Shown here one piece after another: positions 1-14,079 of a stretch of DNA of 64,000 nt. Position numbers and translations under genes: made by a program. A model generated the notes under the pieces. The model had not been told where the DNA came from, did not search any database, and worked only from the letters and a program-made list of their open reading frames with translations. The stretch is from Doris montereyensis (lineage: Eukaryota; Mollusca; Gastropoda; Nudibranchia; Dorididae), in assembly GCA_037039925.1 (NCBI GenBank), contig JAXRKP010000849.1:5001-69000 (forward strand), read 5' to 3'. Position 1 is the stretch's first letter; each line of letters opens with the position of its first letter.

Positions 1-420
1 TTTGTCAGTTAAAGAGAGCCATTTTATTTTTTATAGTTACATTTAATGACGATGTTATTTTACATACATGCGGATAATATCAGATATTTTATTATTTATT
101 GTTAAAATGGATAATAACTATTAAAATAAATAATAATTTATGGATAAGTAATAATTTTATTAATATTGTTACAAATATAATAATAAATAATAATAATAAT
201 AATTGTGACCATGGCCATTTAATTATAATAAAATTACAAAACAATTATTAGAAAATAGTTAATTTATAATAATAATAATAATATTTATTAAATAATAAAA
301 ATTATTGTTATAATTTTTTATTTATTGTTAAAATAGATTATAGATGCAATGTTTTTACCAATTTTAAAAATAATAATGTCAGTAATGTTGTATATACATC
401 CACCAAATGATCAACTGGGC
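1..420. other. AT-rich non-coding stretch
   Basis: Very AT-rich sequence dominated by degenerate AAT/TAA trinucleotide runs. I see no gene, RNA or recognisable element in it. Confidence 0.6.
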
Positions 421-659
421 TGGCGTACTTCATGCGAACGTGAAACTTGAACATTCAATCTCGAATTGGAAAGTTTAACAACTGAAATTTTATGGTCCAA
501 TGAATCGTATTCAAAACGTCTAGTCGCCCTTCTCGTATTTGGAAATAATGGACACTTATTTTATATAGTGAATTGCTTGATTTGAATCCACGGTTCTCTT
601 CCTTGTTGTTTTGAAATAGATGTTAGTTCGTAAACGCTTGCTTTGAAAACGCAGATCGT

Positions 660-2105
660 TGTTTCAACTGAATATGAAGATCTATCTTCTTCTGGGTGTG
701 TTTCGTATATTTTTTTCACTGATTATTCATCGTGTCGTCAAGTTTCTCCAAAAAATACGCGATTCAAAAGTATTTGGATGTGGTTCCATTTTCTTTGTGA
801 AAGATGAACGGAGGGATGTTACTGTTGACACGCTGAATAAATGGATAATACTGTCGTTATCCGATTGACTGAATACTGAACGTGCTTTTTTGTTGAAATT
901 CATCATTTCGAATTTCTTTTATTTTCAATACTGAACATGTTCGTAGCTGTTGTTGCTGTCTTTGATTCAACTGAATATGAACAATGTTGATTTTCAAATG
1001 CATTTGTCGGCGTTGCTGAACGTTGGCACGATTCTATGAAGACCATGTCGGCCATCTCCATGTATGGACTGAACGTGTATTTTGCTGTTTATGAACATAT
1101 AGTTCGACAGAACATAATCACAGAAAATCTGTCTGTCGCTGGTTGAATGAATCAGGCATTGATGATTCAACTGAATACTGTACACGATCCGAACGTCGAC
1201 GATTCAATCTTCAACTTGATCATCGGCTGCGGCTGGCAACTGAAAAATAAACCTGGCAATCTCCACCTCTGAATAGGAAGAATATTATTCGTTCTTACTC
1301 CAACATGCTGGATTTTCCTGAACCAGAACGTCCAATATTCAACTGAATACAACTTTATGTCAACTCCAGGCTGAAGCATTTCGTTAGGGCTTGAGTCATG
1401 GCATCCTCCATATCCAAATGAACAGAACTGTACGGTCTGAATACAAGTCCTTGGTCTTTGACATTTTCACAATCAGTTCAAGAATTTGAACAGTAAGATT
1501 AGACTTCTTATCAGGCAGGAGGTTGAATATCGATGGCATATGAAAACTATTCTTAAGGCCATGAAGTGTATACAGCTGATGGAAAAATCAACTGCAATAC
1601 TTTGAATGTGCTGTCAGCAAAAACGTCAGAGGATGATGCAATGAACTCTAGATTTTCGGCTGTTGTGAAAATGATGATTACAGTGTCGTCATCAATTTTA
1701 AACATCATGAATCACATTCAACTGAATACTGGAAAAATACTTTTTTACGATTCAACTGCAAAACGTTACACACTGAACATGAATTAGTCGTTTGAAATGA
1801 ACGTAAATTAATTTCTTCAACTGAACACGAACATTGTGTTTTGAAGATTATTCAACTTTACCGAATTCATTGTTACACTTTCAACTGAAATTAGTTTATT
1901 GTTGGTCTTTACTGTTCGAATACTGAATGTGTACTGAATCTTGAATACGTGAAATGAATACTGAAACGTACGATTCAACTGAACACTGAACTAGATTTAT
2001 GGGGGATTCAACTGAATACTGTGATTTCTGAACATTGATTAACTACACGATTAATGAACATGTACGATTCAACTGAATACTGAAAGTGCACAATTGACTG
2101 AAACA
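660..2105. repeat. Dispersed TTCAACTGAATAC motif region
   Basis: The core TTCAACTGAATAC or a close variant recurs at irregular spacing, for example near 663, 967, 1162, 1339, 1717, 1815, 1975, 2007 and 2065, often followed by TGAACGTG or TGAACAT. It looks like a strongly decayed tandem repeat that leads into the 34-bp array to its right. The short open frames here are not convincing genes. Confidence 0.5.
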
Positions 2106-2107
2106 TC

Positions 2108-3312
2108 GGTTGTCGTATTTGTATTCAATCTACAAACTAATCACTACTCGTGTTGTATTCAATCTATAAACTAATCACTACTCGTGTTTTTCAATCTACA
2201 AACTAATGACTAATCACTATCGTGTTGTAATTCCAATCTACAAATAATTTATTCAATCTACGTGAAGTACAAATAATCACTACTCGTGTTGCGTGTTGTA
2301 GCAAACATAATCTCTGGTTTCTCACAAACTAATCACTAGTTGTCATTGTTGGTCGTGATTGTATTCAATCTACAAACTAATGTTCTGTATTAATATAAAC
2401 CGTACCACAAACTAATCCTACTCGTGTTGAAATATAGCCGTGTTGTATTCAATGAACTAATTTGGGGACCGGACTGATTTCACAGAAATAAATACTACTG
2501 GGCACTGTACGACTCGTGTTGCACTGTGTTGTATTCAATTAATCACTACTCGTGTTGTAATTTGTGTTGTATTCAATCTACAAACTAATCACTACTCGTG
2601 TTGTATTCAATCTACAAACTAATCACTACTCGTGTTGTATTCAATCTACAAACTAATCACTACTCGTGTTGTATTCAATCTACAAATAATCAACTCGTGT
2701 TGTATTCAATCTACAAACTAATCACTACTCGTGTTGTATTCAATCTACAAACTAATCACTACTCGTGTTTATTCAATCTAATCACTACTCGTGTTGTATT
2801 CAATCTACAAACTAATAATCGTGTTGTATTCAATCTACAAACTAATCACTACTCGTGTTGTATTCAATATAAACTAATCACTACTCGTGTTTTATTCAAC
2901 TACAAAAATCACTACTCGTGTTGTATTCAATCTACAAACTAATCACTCGTGTTGTATTCAATCTACAAACTAATCACTACTCGTGTTGTATTCAATCTAC
3001 AAACTAATCCCTACTCGTGTTGTATTCAATCACAAACTAATCACTACTCGTGTTGTATTCAATCTACAAACTAATCACTACTCGTGTTGTATTCAATCTA
3101 CAAACTAATCACTACTCGTGTTGTATTCAATGTACAAACTAATATTCACTACTCGTGTTGTATTCAATCTACAAACTAATCACTACTCGTGTTGTATTGT
3201 AATCTACTAGTGTTGTATTCAATCTCAATAAACTAATCACTTCTCGTGTTGTATTCAATCTATAAACTAATCACTACTCGTGTTGTATTCAATCTACAAA
3301 CAAATACTCGAA
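2108..3312. repeat. 34-bp minisatellite array
   Basis: About 30 head-to-tail units of 34 bp with core CTACAAACTAATCACTACTC followed by GTGTTGTATTCAAT. The left third is degenerate and the centre and right are homogeneous, with occasional units shortened by a few bases. An open frame across part of it is a by-product of the repeat. Confidence 0.9.
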
Positions 3313-3600
3313 TACAGTAGGAAAAAAACCCATGTGCGCAGTTGTCCGAAAACAAATATCTTTGAAGTCTGATTACACAATGTGCGCAATTGACCCACCG
3401 CCAACCCTACCGATAATTTATACCATATTTACATGTACATATGTTATGGGCGTTGTGGAGCCGTTAGTTCAGTTTAGTACCTGAGCGATTACGTTAAACT
3501 TAAACCAGCAAAACCGCGGCAAAGTAGCTCCATCGGTTGGGGGAGATGGGATTTTTTCCTTCCATCTTTTCTCCTTGCTGAGCATGAGAATCTACATGAA
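3313..3600. other. Unassigned spacer between minisatellites
   Basis: Unique-looking sequence between the 34-bp and 51-bp arrays. I recognise no gene or element in it. Confidence 0.4.
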
Positions 3601-3619
3601 TTTGTAAGGTGTCTAGTTT

Positions 3620-5200
<1,581 letters not shown>

Positions 5201-5489
5201 TTGACAGCAACAGCAACATCAACATCATCGATCACCAATTACTTCCCCCTTGCCCTTCATGAAAACTTAATGGGACGCAGTGGCTGTGTCCTAGCAAATG
5301 TTCTTTTTTTTATCATGGACCGCGGGGCAGTGTAGTATTGACTTAAAACTTTAGCTAGTTTTCTTTTTTGAAGCGACACTCTCTTTATCTAATGTTTTAC
5401 AATATAATTGAATCGTTGCAATTGAATCATTATTTAATTTTCATTGATTGTTTGAAAGTGGAGAAAATGACACTGAATAATATGAAATC

Positions 5490-5700
5490 CCCATAGGATC
5501 AAAGACGAGACAATTACAAGGAATAAACAGAAACAATATGTGGCCATCACGACTGATTTGGTAGCATGCTGCCTTCTTTTCCTGGTGAGGCAATGGGTCC
5601 CGAGCAGAGATCGCGGGTTCAATTCCCATGGTCGTCGAAATTTCTTTCTGTTTATTCCTTGAATCTATTGTCTCGTCTTTGTTCCTATGAAGCTTTAATG
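5490..5700. mobile_element. Fold-back element with tRNA-like core, copy 1
   Basis: The left arm (ATAGGATCAAAGACGAGACA onward) and the right arm (TGTCTCGTCTTTGTTCCTATG) are inverted complements, and the complementarity continues inward through the GGAATAAACAGAAA and TTTCTGTTTATTCC blocks. The centre holds GCGGGTTCAATTCCC, which resembles an RNA polymerase III B box. A related copy lies at 16676-16860. A non-autonomous fold-back or MITE-like element that carries tRNA-derived sequence is the best reading; no protein is encoded. Confidence 0.6.
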
Positions 5701-6148
5701 TCAATTAATGTCATTTCCTTCACTTTCGACATGCCCCTTGCCTCACTGTTTGTCTTTACCGTTATGGATTGATAGCTTTCTCGTACACCCCATCAAACAA
5801 CGGCTTGTTTCGGCCCCTGTAATAAATTTGATGATAATATAATACAATCAATGGCGTTCTTATCGGAGGATATGACAGCCTAAAGAGCAAGTAAACCCAA
5901 TGGGAATTATAATGACACCCTTGCATGAAATTGGTAATAAAAAGTGCCACCTGTGTTTGAGGCAGAAACCAAAAGCTAAAACAAATAATACCAAGAGTGA
6001 GCGGCCCGTTGCCATATTATTGATTTGTCGAAACGCGTCGTATCATCGATCCAATTTGGCATCGATGCTCAGGGGTGCGGAACTGCATCCTGTTGACGTC
6101 ACACATGAGGGTAGTCTGTTGGAACATAAACACCGGCCAAAATAGGTT

Positions 6149-6186
<38 letters not shown>

Positions 6187-6660
6187 AGGAATCTATATTT
6201 TTCGTTACACTATGTTCCTTTTCCACAGGAGTAGATATAATATGTTGGATGTGCATAATTTAAAGACAGCAGGTGTTCTAACAAGGTAACTCGTGTTGAG
6301 TATGTGAACATAATATTATACCAGTAATGTATCATTATAGAGCCTTGATTGTATAGTAACGAAGTAAACGTCGTTTTGCCTCTTTTAGACTTCTAATTCT
6401 AACAAAACTGTATTTCAACAACCTACCATAAACACTTAATGTACATTTAATTTATATCTAGATTAGATCTAAATATATATTCTATATAGATTTTCATGTA
6501 GGTCTAGCTTTAGATTCATTAAAAAAAAAAGATCATAAGATCCATGTTATCACACAGTAAGTTAAGATTGAAGGTTTATATTATATAGATCCCAGCCTAA
6601 AGCCTAGATTTACATATCTTCTTAGATAATGCATACTCGATACATCTAGATCTAGATCAA
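5701..6660. other. Non-coding spacer with short (GA)n and AGATCT-rich end
   Basis: Contains a (GA)n tract at about 6152-6186. From about 6460 it becomes rich in TAGATCTAGA-type words. The short open frames have no recognisable homology. Confidence 0.5.
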
Positions 6661-6670
6661 TAATTCAGTG

Positions 6671-6950
6671 CACTGTGGCTCCTTCGTATTATTCACAACT
6701 ATTAAGATAGTTCACATTGCCACATCTCTCTGTTGTTTACGTTATTTATCTTTTTTCAAAAATTGCTATTACTTAGATCTAGATTCTAGATATTTCTCGT
6801 GTGTTGTCTGACGAAGGGTTATACCCGAAACGTCACGTGTTTGTTTTGTCTTTATTAGTGGAGTTGTTACTTATTGTCATATTTCACCTTTTTCACTTTC
6901 ACTCCACTGTGGCTCCTTCTGTATTGTGCACATTTATGATTTAAAAAGCA
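6671..6950 (+). mobile_element. Small interspersed element with hammerhead-like core, copy 1
   Basis: A direct repeat starting CACTGTGGCTCCTTC occurs at 6671 and again at about 6905 and brackets the unit. Inside, 6808-6834 reads CTGACGA, a potential GGG/CCC hairpin with a TTATA loop, GAAA and then CGTC. This order matches the conserved core of hammerhead ribozymes. A second copy of the roughly 115-bp core is on the minus strand at 36345-36475. Penelope-like elements and retrozymes are known to carry such motifs; assignment to either is inference. Confidence 0.5.
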
Positions 6951-7560
6951 CACCCAAAAAAATAACAAAACAAACAACAACTAATTATTAATACCGTAAT
7001 AGTTCTCTGAAGTAAGCACTGCATGTAAGCTACCACAGTAGACTTTTTGATTGAATTCTGAGTTTTCGGAGAAAAAATCTAAAATTAGACTTAGGAATAG
7101 ATTTAGATGTAAATATAGTCTATACTTTAGAAGTTAAGATATGGAATCTGATTGATAATATGTGATGCGTTCTAATAGTGTAAATATTTCTTGGCTACTT
7201 ATGTTCATTATTAGATCTATTTATTGAATCAAACAAAATAATACGATAAAGTTATACAATCTAGATAATAGACAATACAAAGATCTAGATCTAGTTATAT
7301 CTGTGATGTTTTCTATTTCTACCGTCATCTTTTCACCTCTTCACTCCCCTCCCCCCCCCCCCCAACCTTTACCCTCTACCTCAATCAAGGCTCTTCTTCA
7401 TCAAGCTTCTTAGATTCACCGGGCTTCGTTTGAATACAATCGTATACCTTGGCGAAAAGTGTCGACAGAAAGTCTGCCATTTAACTGTTGCTGAGTTGCA
7501 AATGTCTGTGCTGCAGTGTGCTGGCAATGCGTTGGACCCATCGCTTAAACAGTTTTCCTC
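6951..7560. other. Non-coding DNA upstream of glycosyltransferase-like gene
   Basis: AT-rich sequence with clusters of AGATCTAGAT words at about 7040-7300 and a poly-C run near 7350. No gene is seen. Confidence 0.45.
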
Positions 7561-7669
7561 GACGTAAAATGGATCTGAAATCATTTATTCATGGCCACTT
7601 GCTCAGACTCAACTGGCAAGATAGGCGACGCTTGATGGCCGGGATCTGCCCTCTTCATAAGGGATCCAG

Positions 7670-8588
7670 TTGTTGGCTTCGTCACAATATAGTTGCCCTC
7701 TTAATAAAACATTCATTGTACTAATAGCCATAACGGTTGGATTAACTTTGTGTTTGCTCAAAGTCTATTCTGAGCCTTTTTCACATCGGGACATTTATTT
7801 AGCCAGAATCATCGACTGCGATGAAATAAATCCATATGAATACGAAATTGATATCAAACCTTCACGCAAGTGCGACAGCCTCAGCGTTAGTTTTATCATC
7901 CTGTGCCTTTTATCGCCTGTTGAAAACCTCGAAGAAAGAGAAACTGTTCGAGCTTACATCAAACAGCTCCAGTTTCCAACCACTGTGATTTTTTTTGTAG
8001 GAAAGCCAAATGACGACACGAATGAAAACAAAGGGCTTCCTTACCTGTTGTCACTGGAAGCCAATACGACCGATGATATCGTTCAGACTTCGTTTACAGA
8101 TTCCAGCGATTCTCAGCATCTCAAGATCACTTCAGTTCTAAAATGGATCACAAAATACTGCGATCAGATTTCATCTTTTATCGTCTTGACGACAAGTGAA
8201 AGGGTTTTGATGGAAGATTTCGATACCAGATTGATGATCTTGAGTACCGAGCTGAATGAGGCTGCTACACGGACTCCAGATTTCATCGTTGGGCCCCTGC
8301 ACGCCCACCCACCGAACGACGTCAGTGTGTCTTCCTATTGCAGCTTGTATCCCAGACTGGCCAGCTTTGACTGGTCCTCCCGGTGGCCTAGAACTCAGAA
8401 GCTTCCCAACCTCCACCGCCAAAATACTCTACGCGGCATCTCAAAGGACACTGTGGACCACTAGGTCCACGTGTGACGTCATTTCCCTGTCGGCAGCCAT
8501 GGCGGGCATTCCAGTTCTTCGATTTTGGTCCTTTTGGCCTTACGTCATACCAGGGGAACAGGTATCGGATATCAATCTCGGACGTTGA
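7670..8588 (+). pseudogene. Beta-1,3-galactosyltransferase-like (GT31) gene, frameshifted, DxD lost
   Basis: The first frame (7670-8464) encodes a type II membrane protein: a hydrophobic anchor at residues about 14-32, then a lumenal domain. Family-31 glycosyltransferase landmarks are visible in order: TVIFFVGKP (105-113), DDIVQTSFTD (135-144) and SVLKWITKYC (155-164). Where active enzymes have the metal-binding DxD there is VLTTSERVLM (172-181), so catalysis in the Golgi is doubtful. Near 8347-8350 one extra base moves the reading frame: after LYP the homology continues in another frame as DWPALTGPPG, then STAKILYAAS and DVISLSAAMAGIPV, ending at 8588. The gene appears to be a single exon, as many GT31 genes are. 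It could be a pseudogene, an inactive relative, or a real gene with a sequencing error; the missing DxD is not explained by the indel. An upstream frame from 7569 could supply a different start if a further slip is assumed. Confidence 0.65.
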
Positions 8589-8880
8589 TACGTCGACTGT
8601 TCTGGACGTCAGGGATGTTCTTGAACGTTAGAGACAGTTACGTCTTATTGACATCTCTACGGCATGACAGGGGATCACGTATCGGTTATCAGTCTCGGCC
8701 GCTGACACGTCGGCTGTTCGTCACGTCAGGGATGGTTTTGTACGTTATAGAGGCAGTTATGTTATATTGATACCACTACGTCATGGCAGGGTAGCACGCA
8801 TCAGTTATCAAGTCGGGCCACTGTCGTGTCGGCTGTTCATGACGTCAGGGATGTTCATGTACGTTAAGCCGTATTTATAT
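8541..8880. repeat. 118-bp tandem triplication
   Basis: Three head-to-tail units begin at TACGTCATACCAGGG (8541), TACGGCATGACAGGG (8658) and TACGTCATGGCAGGG (8777). Each carries TATCAATCTCGG-like and GACGTCAGGGATG blocks. The first unit contains the 3' end of the glycosyltransferase-like frame; the other two lie downstream of its stop. Confidence 0.85.
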
Positions 8881-9495
8881 TGTGGCGATATTTATACATG
8901 TATAAAGCCAACGTTAACACACTGTGCATTCTTTCCACAAACCATGTGCTTTTTTTCATGTGACCAAAGACAGGTGGCCAAAGGAAAGATGAAGATCTTC
9001 ATCAGTCCATCAGCCACAAGCATAAGCTTAGGTGCGTTTTATTGTTATTTCTTTCAAATTCAAATTCCACACACAATAGCATGCCAAACATCATATTATC
9101 CAATATGCATGTTGACATGATATGATTTCATTTGACGCGCGTATGATGTTTCATCGTTTTCTTTTTCTTTATTCCTTTCTGTTCATTCTCTCTTTCTGAA
9201 AGTTTTTATCTTCTACATCCCTTCCATCTCAGACATAAAAAAAGGGAACAACGAACATCCCCACCCATCCCCCCACCCCCTTTTTAAAGCAAATTGAAAA
9301 TAGCTCACAGTGAAAAGCAACAATACCCACTCCCCCACCTCTACAGTAACAACCCTAAACCCAAAGAAATCACAAGACAAAACTAAACCAATACACATTA
9401 CAAAAAAAAAAAGCATATAAAATCCTAATCAAAACCAATGAAGCAAAACTCTATTTACGAAAACCCAAATATGTATACATGTACCTGCCAAAACG
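8881..9495. other. Unassigned spacer
   Basis: Low-complexity pyrimidine- and A-rich segments. No gene or element is recognised. Confidence 0.4.
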
Positions 9496-9499
9496 TATT

Positions 9500-11605
9500 C
9501 AATTGTAAAGGTACGTTTCCATGTGTACGTCTTTCTTTCATAATGAGTGGTGCGTAAACAATCATTATAATGTAATTATAATGGATATTTAGCTAAGATG
9601 TTTCCATGTGCAATGGTGCGGGATGCGTATTGCTTGTTTTGATGTGTGCGTATGTGTGATGAGTAAACAACGATTACATGGAAATTTAACGTAGGCGTTT
9701 CCATGTGTGCGTGATGTAAATAACGATTACATGGAAATTTAACTTAGGCGTTTCCATGTGTGCGTGATATGTAAACAACGATTACATGGCAATTTAACGT
9801 AGAAATGATATAATGAAACAACGATTACATGGAAATTTAACGAGACGTTTCCATGTGCGTGATACGTAAACAACGATTACATGGAAATTTAACGTAGATG
9901 TTTCCATGTGTGCGTGATACATAAACAACGATTACATGGAAATTTAACGTAGATGTTTCCATGTGTGCATGATACATGGAAATTTAAAACGTGAACGAAC
10001 AATTACATGGAAATTTAACGTAGATGTTTCCATGTGTGCGTGATACATAAACAACATGGATTTAATATGATTTTCCATGTGTGTGTGATACGTGAAATTT
10101 ACGTAGACATTTAATTTGATACGTAAAAATGTTTCCATGTGTGCATGATACGTAAACAACGATTACATGGAAATTTAACTATAGATGTTTCCATGTGTGC
10201 GTGATATGTAAACAACGATTACATGGAAATTTAACGTAGATGTTTCCATGTGTGCGTGATATGTAAACAACGATTACATGGAAATTTAACGTGATGTTTC
10301 CATGTGTGTGCGTGATACGTAAACAACGATTACATGGAAATTTAATGGAGGCGTTTTCCGTGTGCGTGATACGTAAACAACGATTACATGGAAATTTTAC
10401 ATGTGTGGAAATTTGATACGTAAACAACGATTACATGGAAATTTAATTTAGGCGTTTCCATGTGTGCGTGATGCGTTAACATGGAAATTTAATGGAGGCG
10501 TTTCCACGTGTGCGTGATACGTAAAACAACGATTACATGGAAATTTAACATAGATATTTCCATGTGCGTGATACGTAAACAACGATTACATGGAAATTTA
10601 ACGGAGATGTTTCCATGTGTGCGTGATACGTAAACAACGATTACATGGAAATTTAAATGTGTGCGTGATTTAACATGGAAATTTAATGGAGGCGTTTCCA
10701 TGTGTGCGTGATACGTAAACAATGATTACATGGAAATTTAACATAGATATTTCCATGTGTGTGTGATACGTTAACAATGATTACATGGAAATTTAACGGA
10801 GGTGTTTCCATGTGTGTGATGTAAACAATGATTACATGGAAATTTAACGGAGGTGTTTCCATGTGTGTGTGATGTTAACAACAATTACATGGAAATTTAA
10901 TGGAGGTGTTTCCATGTGTTGATCGTTAACAATGATTACATGAAAATTTAACGGAGGTGTTTGTGTGTGTGATGCGTAAACAATGATTACATGGAAATTT
11001 AATGGAGGTGTTTCCATGTGTGTGTGATGCGTTAACAATGATTACATGGAAATTTAACAATGGATGGAAATTTAACGTAGGCGTTTCCATGTGTGTGTGA
11101 TGCGTAAACAATGATTACATGGAAATTTAATGGAGGTGTTTCCATGTGTGTGTGATGCGTAAACAACAATTACATGGAAATTTAATGGAGGTGTTTCCAT
11201 GTGTGTGTGATGCGTAAACAATCATTACATGGAAATTTAATAGGTGTTTCCATGTGTGTGTGATGCATAAACAACAATTACAATTACATGGAATTTTAAC
11301 TTAGGTGTTTCCATGTGCGTGATGTGTTGAGTAAACAACATTACATGGAAATTTAGGTGTTTCCAGATGTTTCCTTATGTGCGGTGCGTGATGAGTTAAC
11401 AACAATTACAATTACATGGAATTTTAACTTAGGCGTTTCCATGTGCGTGATGCGTGAGGACTAAACTACGATTACATGGAAATTTAACGTAAATATTTCC
11501 ATGTGTGCGTGATGAGTTAACAACGATTACAATTACATGTACATGGAAATTTAACTTAGATGTTTCCATGTGTGCGTCATGCGTGATGCGTGATGCGCAT
11601 TCCAA
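9500..11605. repeat. 55-bp satellite with internal inverted repeat
   Basis: About 38 units of about 55 bp, with consensus blocks CGTAAACAACGATTA, CATGGAAATTTAACG, TAGATGTTTCCATG and TGTGCGTGATA. CATGGAAA and TTTCCATG are complementary within every unit, so single strands can form a regular series of hairpins. Unit lengths vary through small deletions. The left units read AACGATTA and the right ones AATGATTA, a gradient typical of local homogenisation. Confidence 0.93.
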
Positions 11606-12055
11606 TAATCGAGCACACATCACGTATGATGTACACATGGAAGCACACCTTAATGCTACTACTTGTCTTACTGTTGCATTTTATTGTTTTGGCTGAAAAG
11701 CAACGTGTTCCGAGGGGACTCGGAGTTTTGTGCTGTTATTGCAACGAAACTATGACAACGTAGCCTATGCATGCATGGCTGTCTTGGTGTTTTTCTATCT
11801 AGAAGCCCCAAATTGCTTGAAGACTGCAGGCCCTCTGGAGTAAAAAATAAATAAATTATGCGAGTTCAGTTCGAAGTTTGAATCAATTTCTCTTGTTCTT
11901 TGCTTTTTGGTTTGTTCAATTGTATTCAATTGTAATTTACCCCATCCGCCGTATGCGGTTATCTCAGAGTGAGTTAAAGGAGGCAGCAACACGGGCGTCA
12001 CGTGGAAGAGTGATCAATTTTTGATGATCGGTCGGCGGGGGCCTACTGGTCGGTT
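11606..12055. other. Spacer with partial SINE-C
   Basis: Mostly unassigned. The segment 11935-12000 (CCATCCGCCGTATGCGG onward) matches the left half of the SINE-C family described at 22157. Confidence 0.45.
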
Positions 12056-12059
12056 CTAA

Positions 12060-12155
12060 TTCTTACTTTTCACTTTTTCACCTCGCTGTGTCCTCTTATT
12101 TCACATTGAGATCACCGCATATGGGGGGGGCATCATAAATTGCAATAAAACAAAC
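12060..12155 (-). mobile_element. SINE-C fragment
   Basis: The reverse complement contains the GCGGTGATCTCAATGTGAAA block that marks this family, followed by a gap and an AT-rich tail. Confidence 0.5.
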
Positions 12156-12434
12156 AAATCTAATGTGTATAGGTATGATAGACGTAATTCTGCTACCGTA
12201 CTACTGTGCTCAGATGTGTATTACAATGACTTGTTGTAGGTTAATTGTTTAACCTGCAGTAGTTAAGATGGCAACTTTCATCCTTGTCATAGCTTTAAAA
12301 AGAAAGAAAAAAAACCCCAAACAAACCAACAACCCAAAGCGCCCTACACACTACTTCTACTTCAACTTCACGACCGATCATGTAGAATTATCCCAAGCGA
12401 TATTCATTGGACCTTAGACGGTAGGGGGATACAG

Positions 12435-12835
12435 TAGAAAACAAACGAGCAGCTGATTTGAAATATCTAAAAAGAGTAGTAGGGAAAAACTAAAAGAGAC
12501 AAAAGTCAGAAACACAACAATAAGAGATCAAACCACATCAGATGGCATGAAAACTAAGATAGAAATAAATCAACTCAGATAGTTTGGGCATGTAAACAGA
12601 ATGAATGACAATAGAAATTAGAATAGCTAAATCAGTATACAATGCTAAAACCAAGATAAAAGACCAAAAGGCAGACCTCGGAGAAAGTAGGAAGAAGATA
12701 TAAGAACGGAAGGAAACAGACAATGCCATGACAGGGAGGCCTGGAGAAAGATCATTTCGGGCATCTAAACCCATACAGCGAAAGGTAGAATGGGAGCTGA
12801 TAAAGAAAGAAAGAAATATCTCTTGGTTATCTCAA
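12435..12835 (+). mobile_element. RTE-like LINE, 3' end only
   Basis: Translation gives a broken version of the end of the LINE reverse-transcriptase protein: a KRVVGKTKRD-like block, then RRPRGRP-type basic residues and an EKVGRRYKNG-like end, with several stops. The following non-coding part (GGTAGAATGGGAGCTGATAA) matches the 3' end of the copy at 58080-59693. This is an ordinary dead 5'-truncated LINE insertion. Confidence 0.7.
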
Positions 12836-12839
12836 CAGA

Positions 12840-13440
<601 letters not shown>

Positions 13441-13729
13441 CAGACAGACAGAAAAAGAAAAGAGAGAATGGAATGAAGGTAAACAAATACACAAAACTGA
13501 CATTGACAATAACAAAAGGAGAGAGCAGACAGGGAACAAACAAAGAAGTCGAAAATGAAATGTACACACACAAGCAATGCCATGAATCTTATATAATTGT
13601 TACCAAAATCAACGTTCATCTTTTTTTGTGTGACTGTAACTGTAACCTGAGTATAGCCGCGTCAAACTACATACTACATGTAGTAAAGTAAGTCAAGAGT
13701 TGAGCTATGGGTAATAAGGCATTATGGAT

Positions 13730-13935
13730 CATATGTGGTAGCTTGCTATTGCTTTCCACGTCGCCTTTACTTTCACAGAGTATCTATAGGCCTCGAAGTC
13801 GTAGCTTGCCTCGTGATGTACCCAATTCGCCTCTAGGTCGACAGAGTGGCAAGCAAAACAATTAGCCGCACTGGGAATCGAACTTTGGCCTTCTGGGTTG
13901 TAGTCAGAAACTCGACAGTGTACATCAAAAATAAA
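13730..13935 (-). mobile_element. tRNA-like SINE fragment
   Basis: The minus strand contains CAAAGTTCGATTCCCAG, a B-box-like sequence, next to text resembling a tRNA D-to-anticodon half. It is not a functional tRNA, because no complete cloverleaf can be drawn. Confidence 0.4.
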
Positions 13936-14079
13936 ACAGGAAGACAACGATTTCAAATTGAATTTGGCTTGTTTTTTGAAGTTGATGAAGGCCTTTTCCT
14001 TCATTGGGAAGATTTCGCTCTGGACGGCCTCAAAAGTTGCAGCCGCCTATTATTAAACGCTTCTTGAGTGCTGATTCAG

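Noticed and set aside
2108..3312. CRISPR array
   Set aside because: Units are contiguous 34-bp tandem repeats with no unique spacers, in a eukaryotic context with introns and SINEs. The same holds for the other minisatellites.
5566..5650. tRNA gene
   Set aside because: Only a B-box-like GGTTCAATTCCC is present. No seven-base acceptor stem or anticodon arm can be drawn, and the segment is inside an interspersed repeat.
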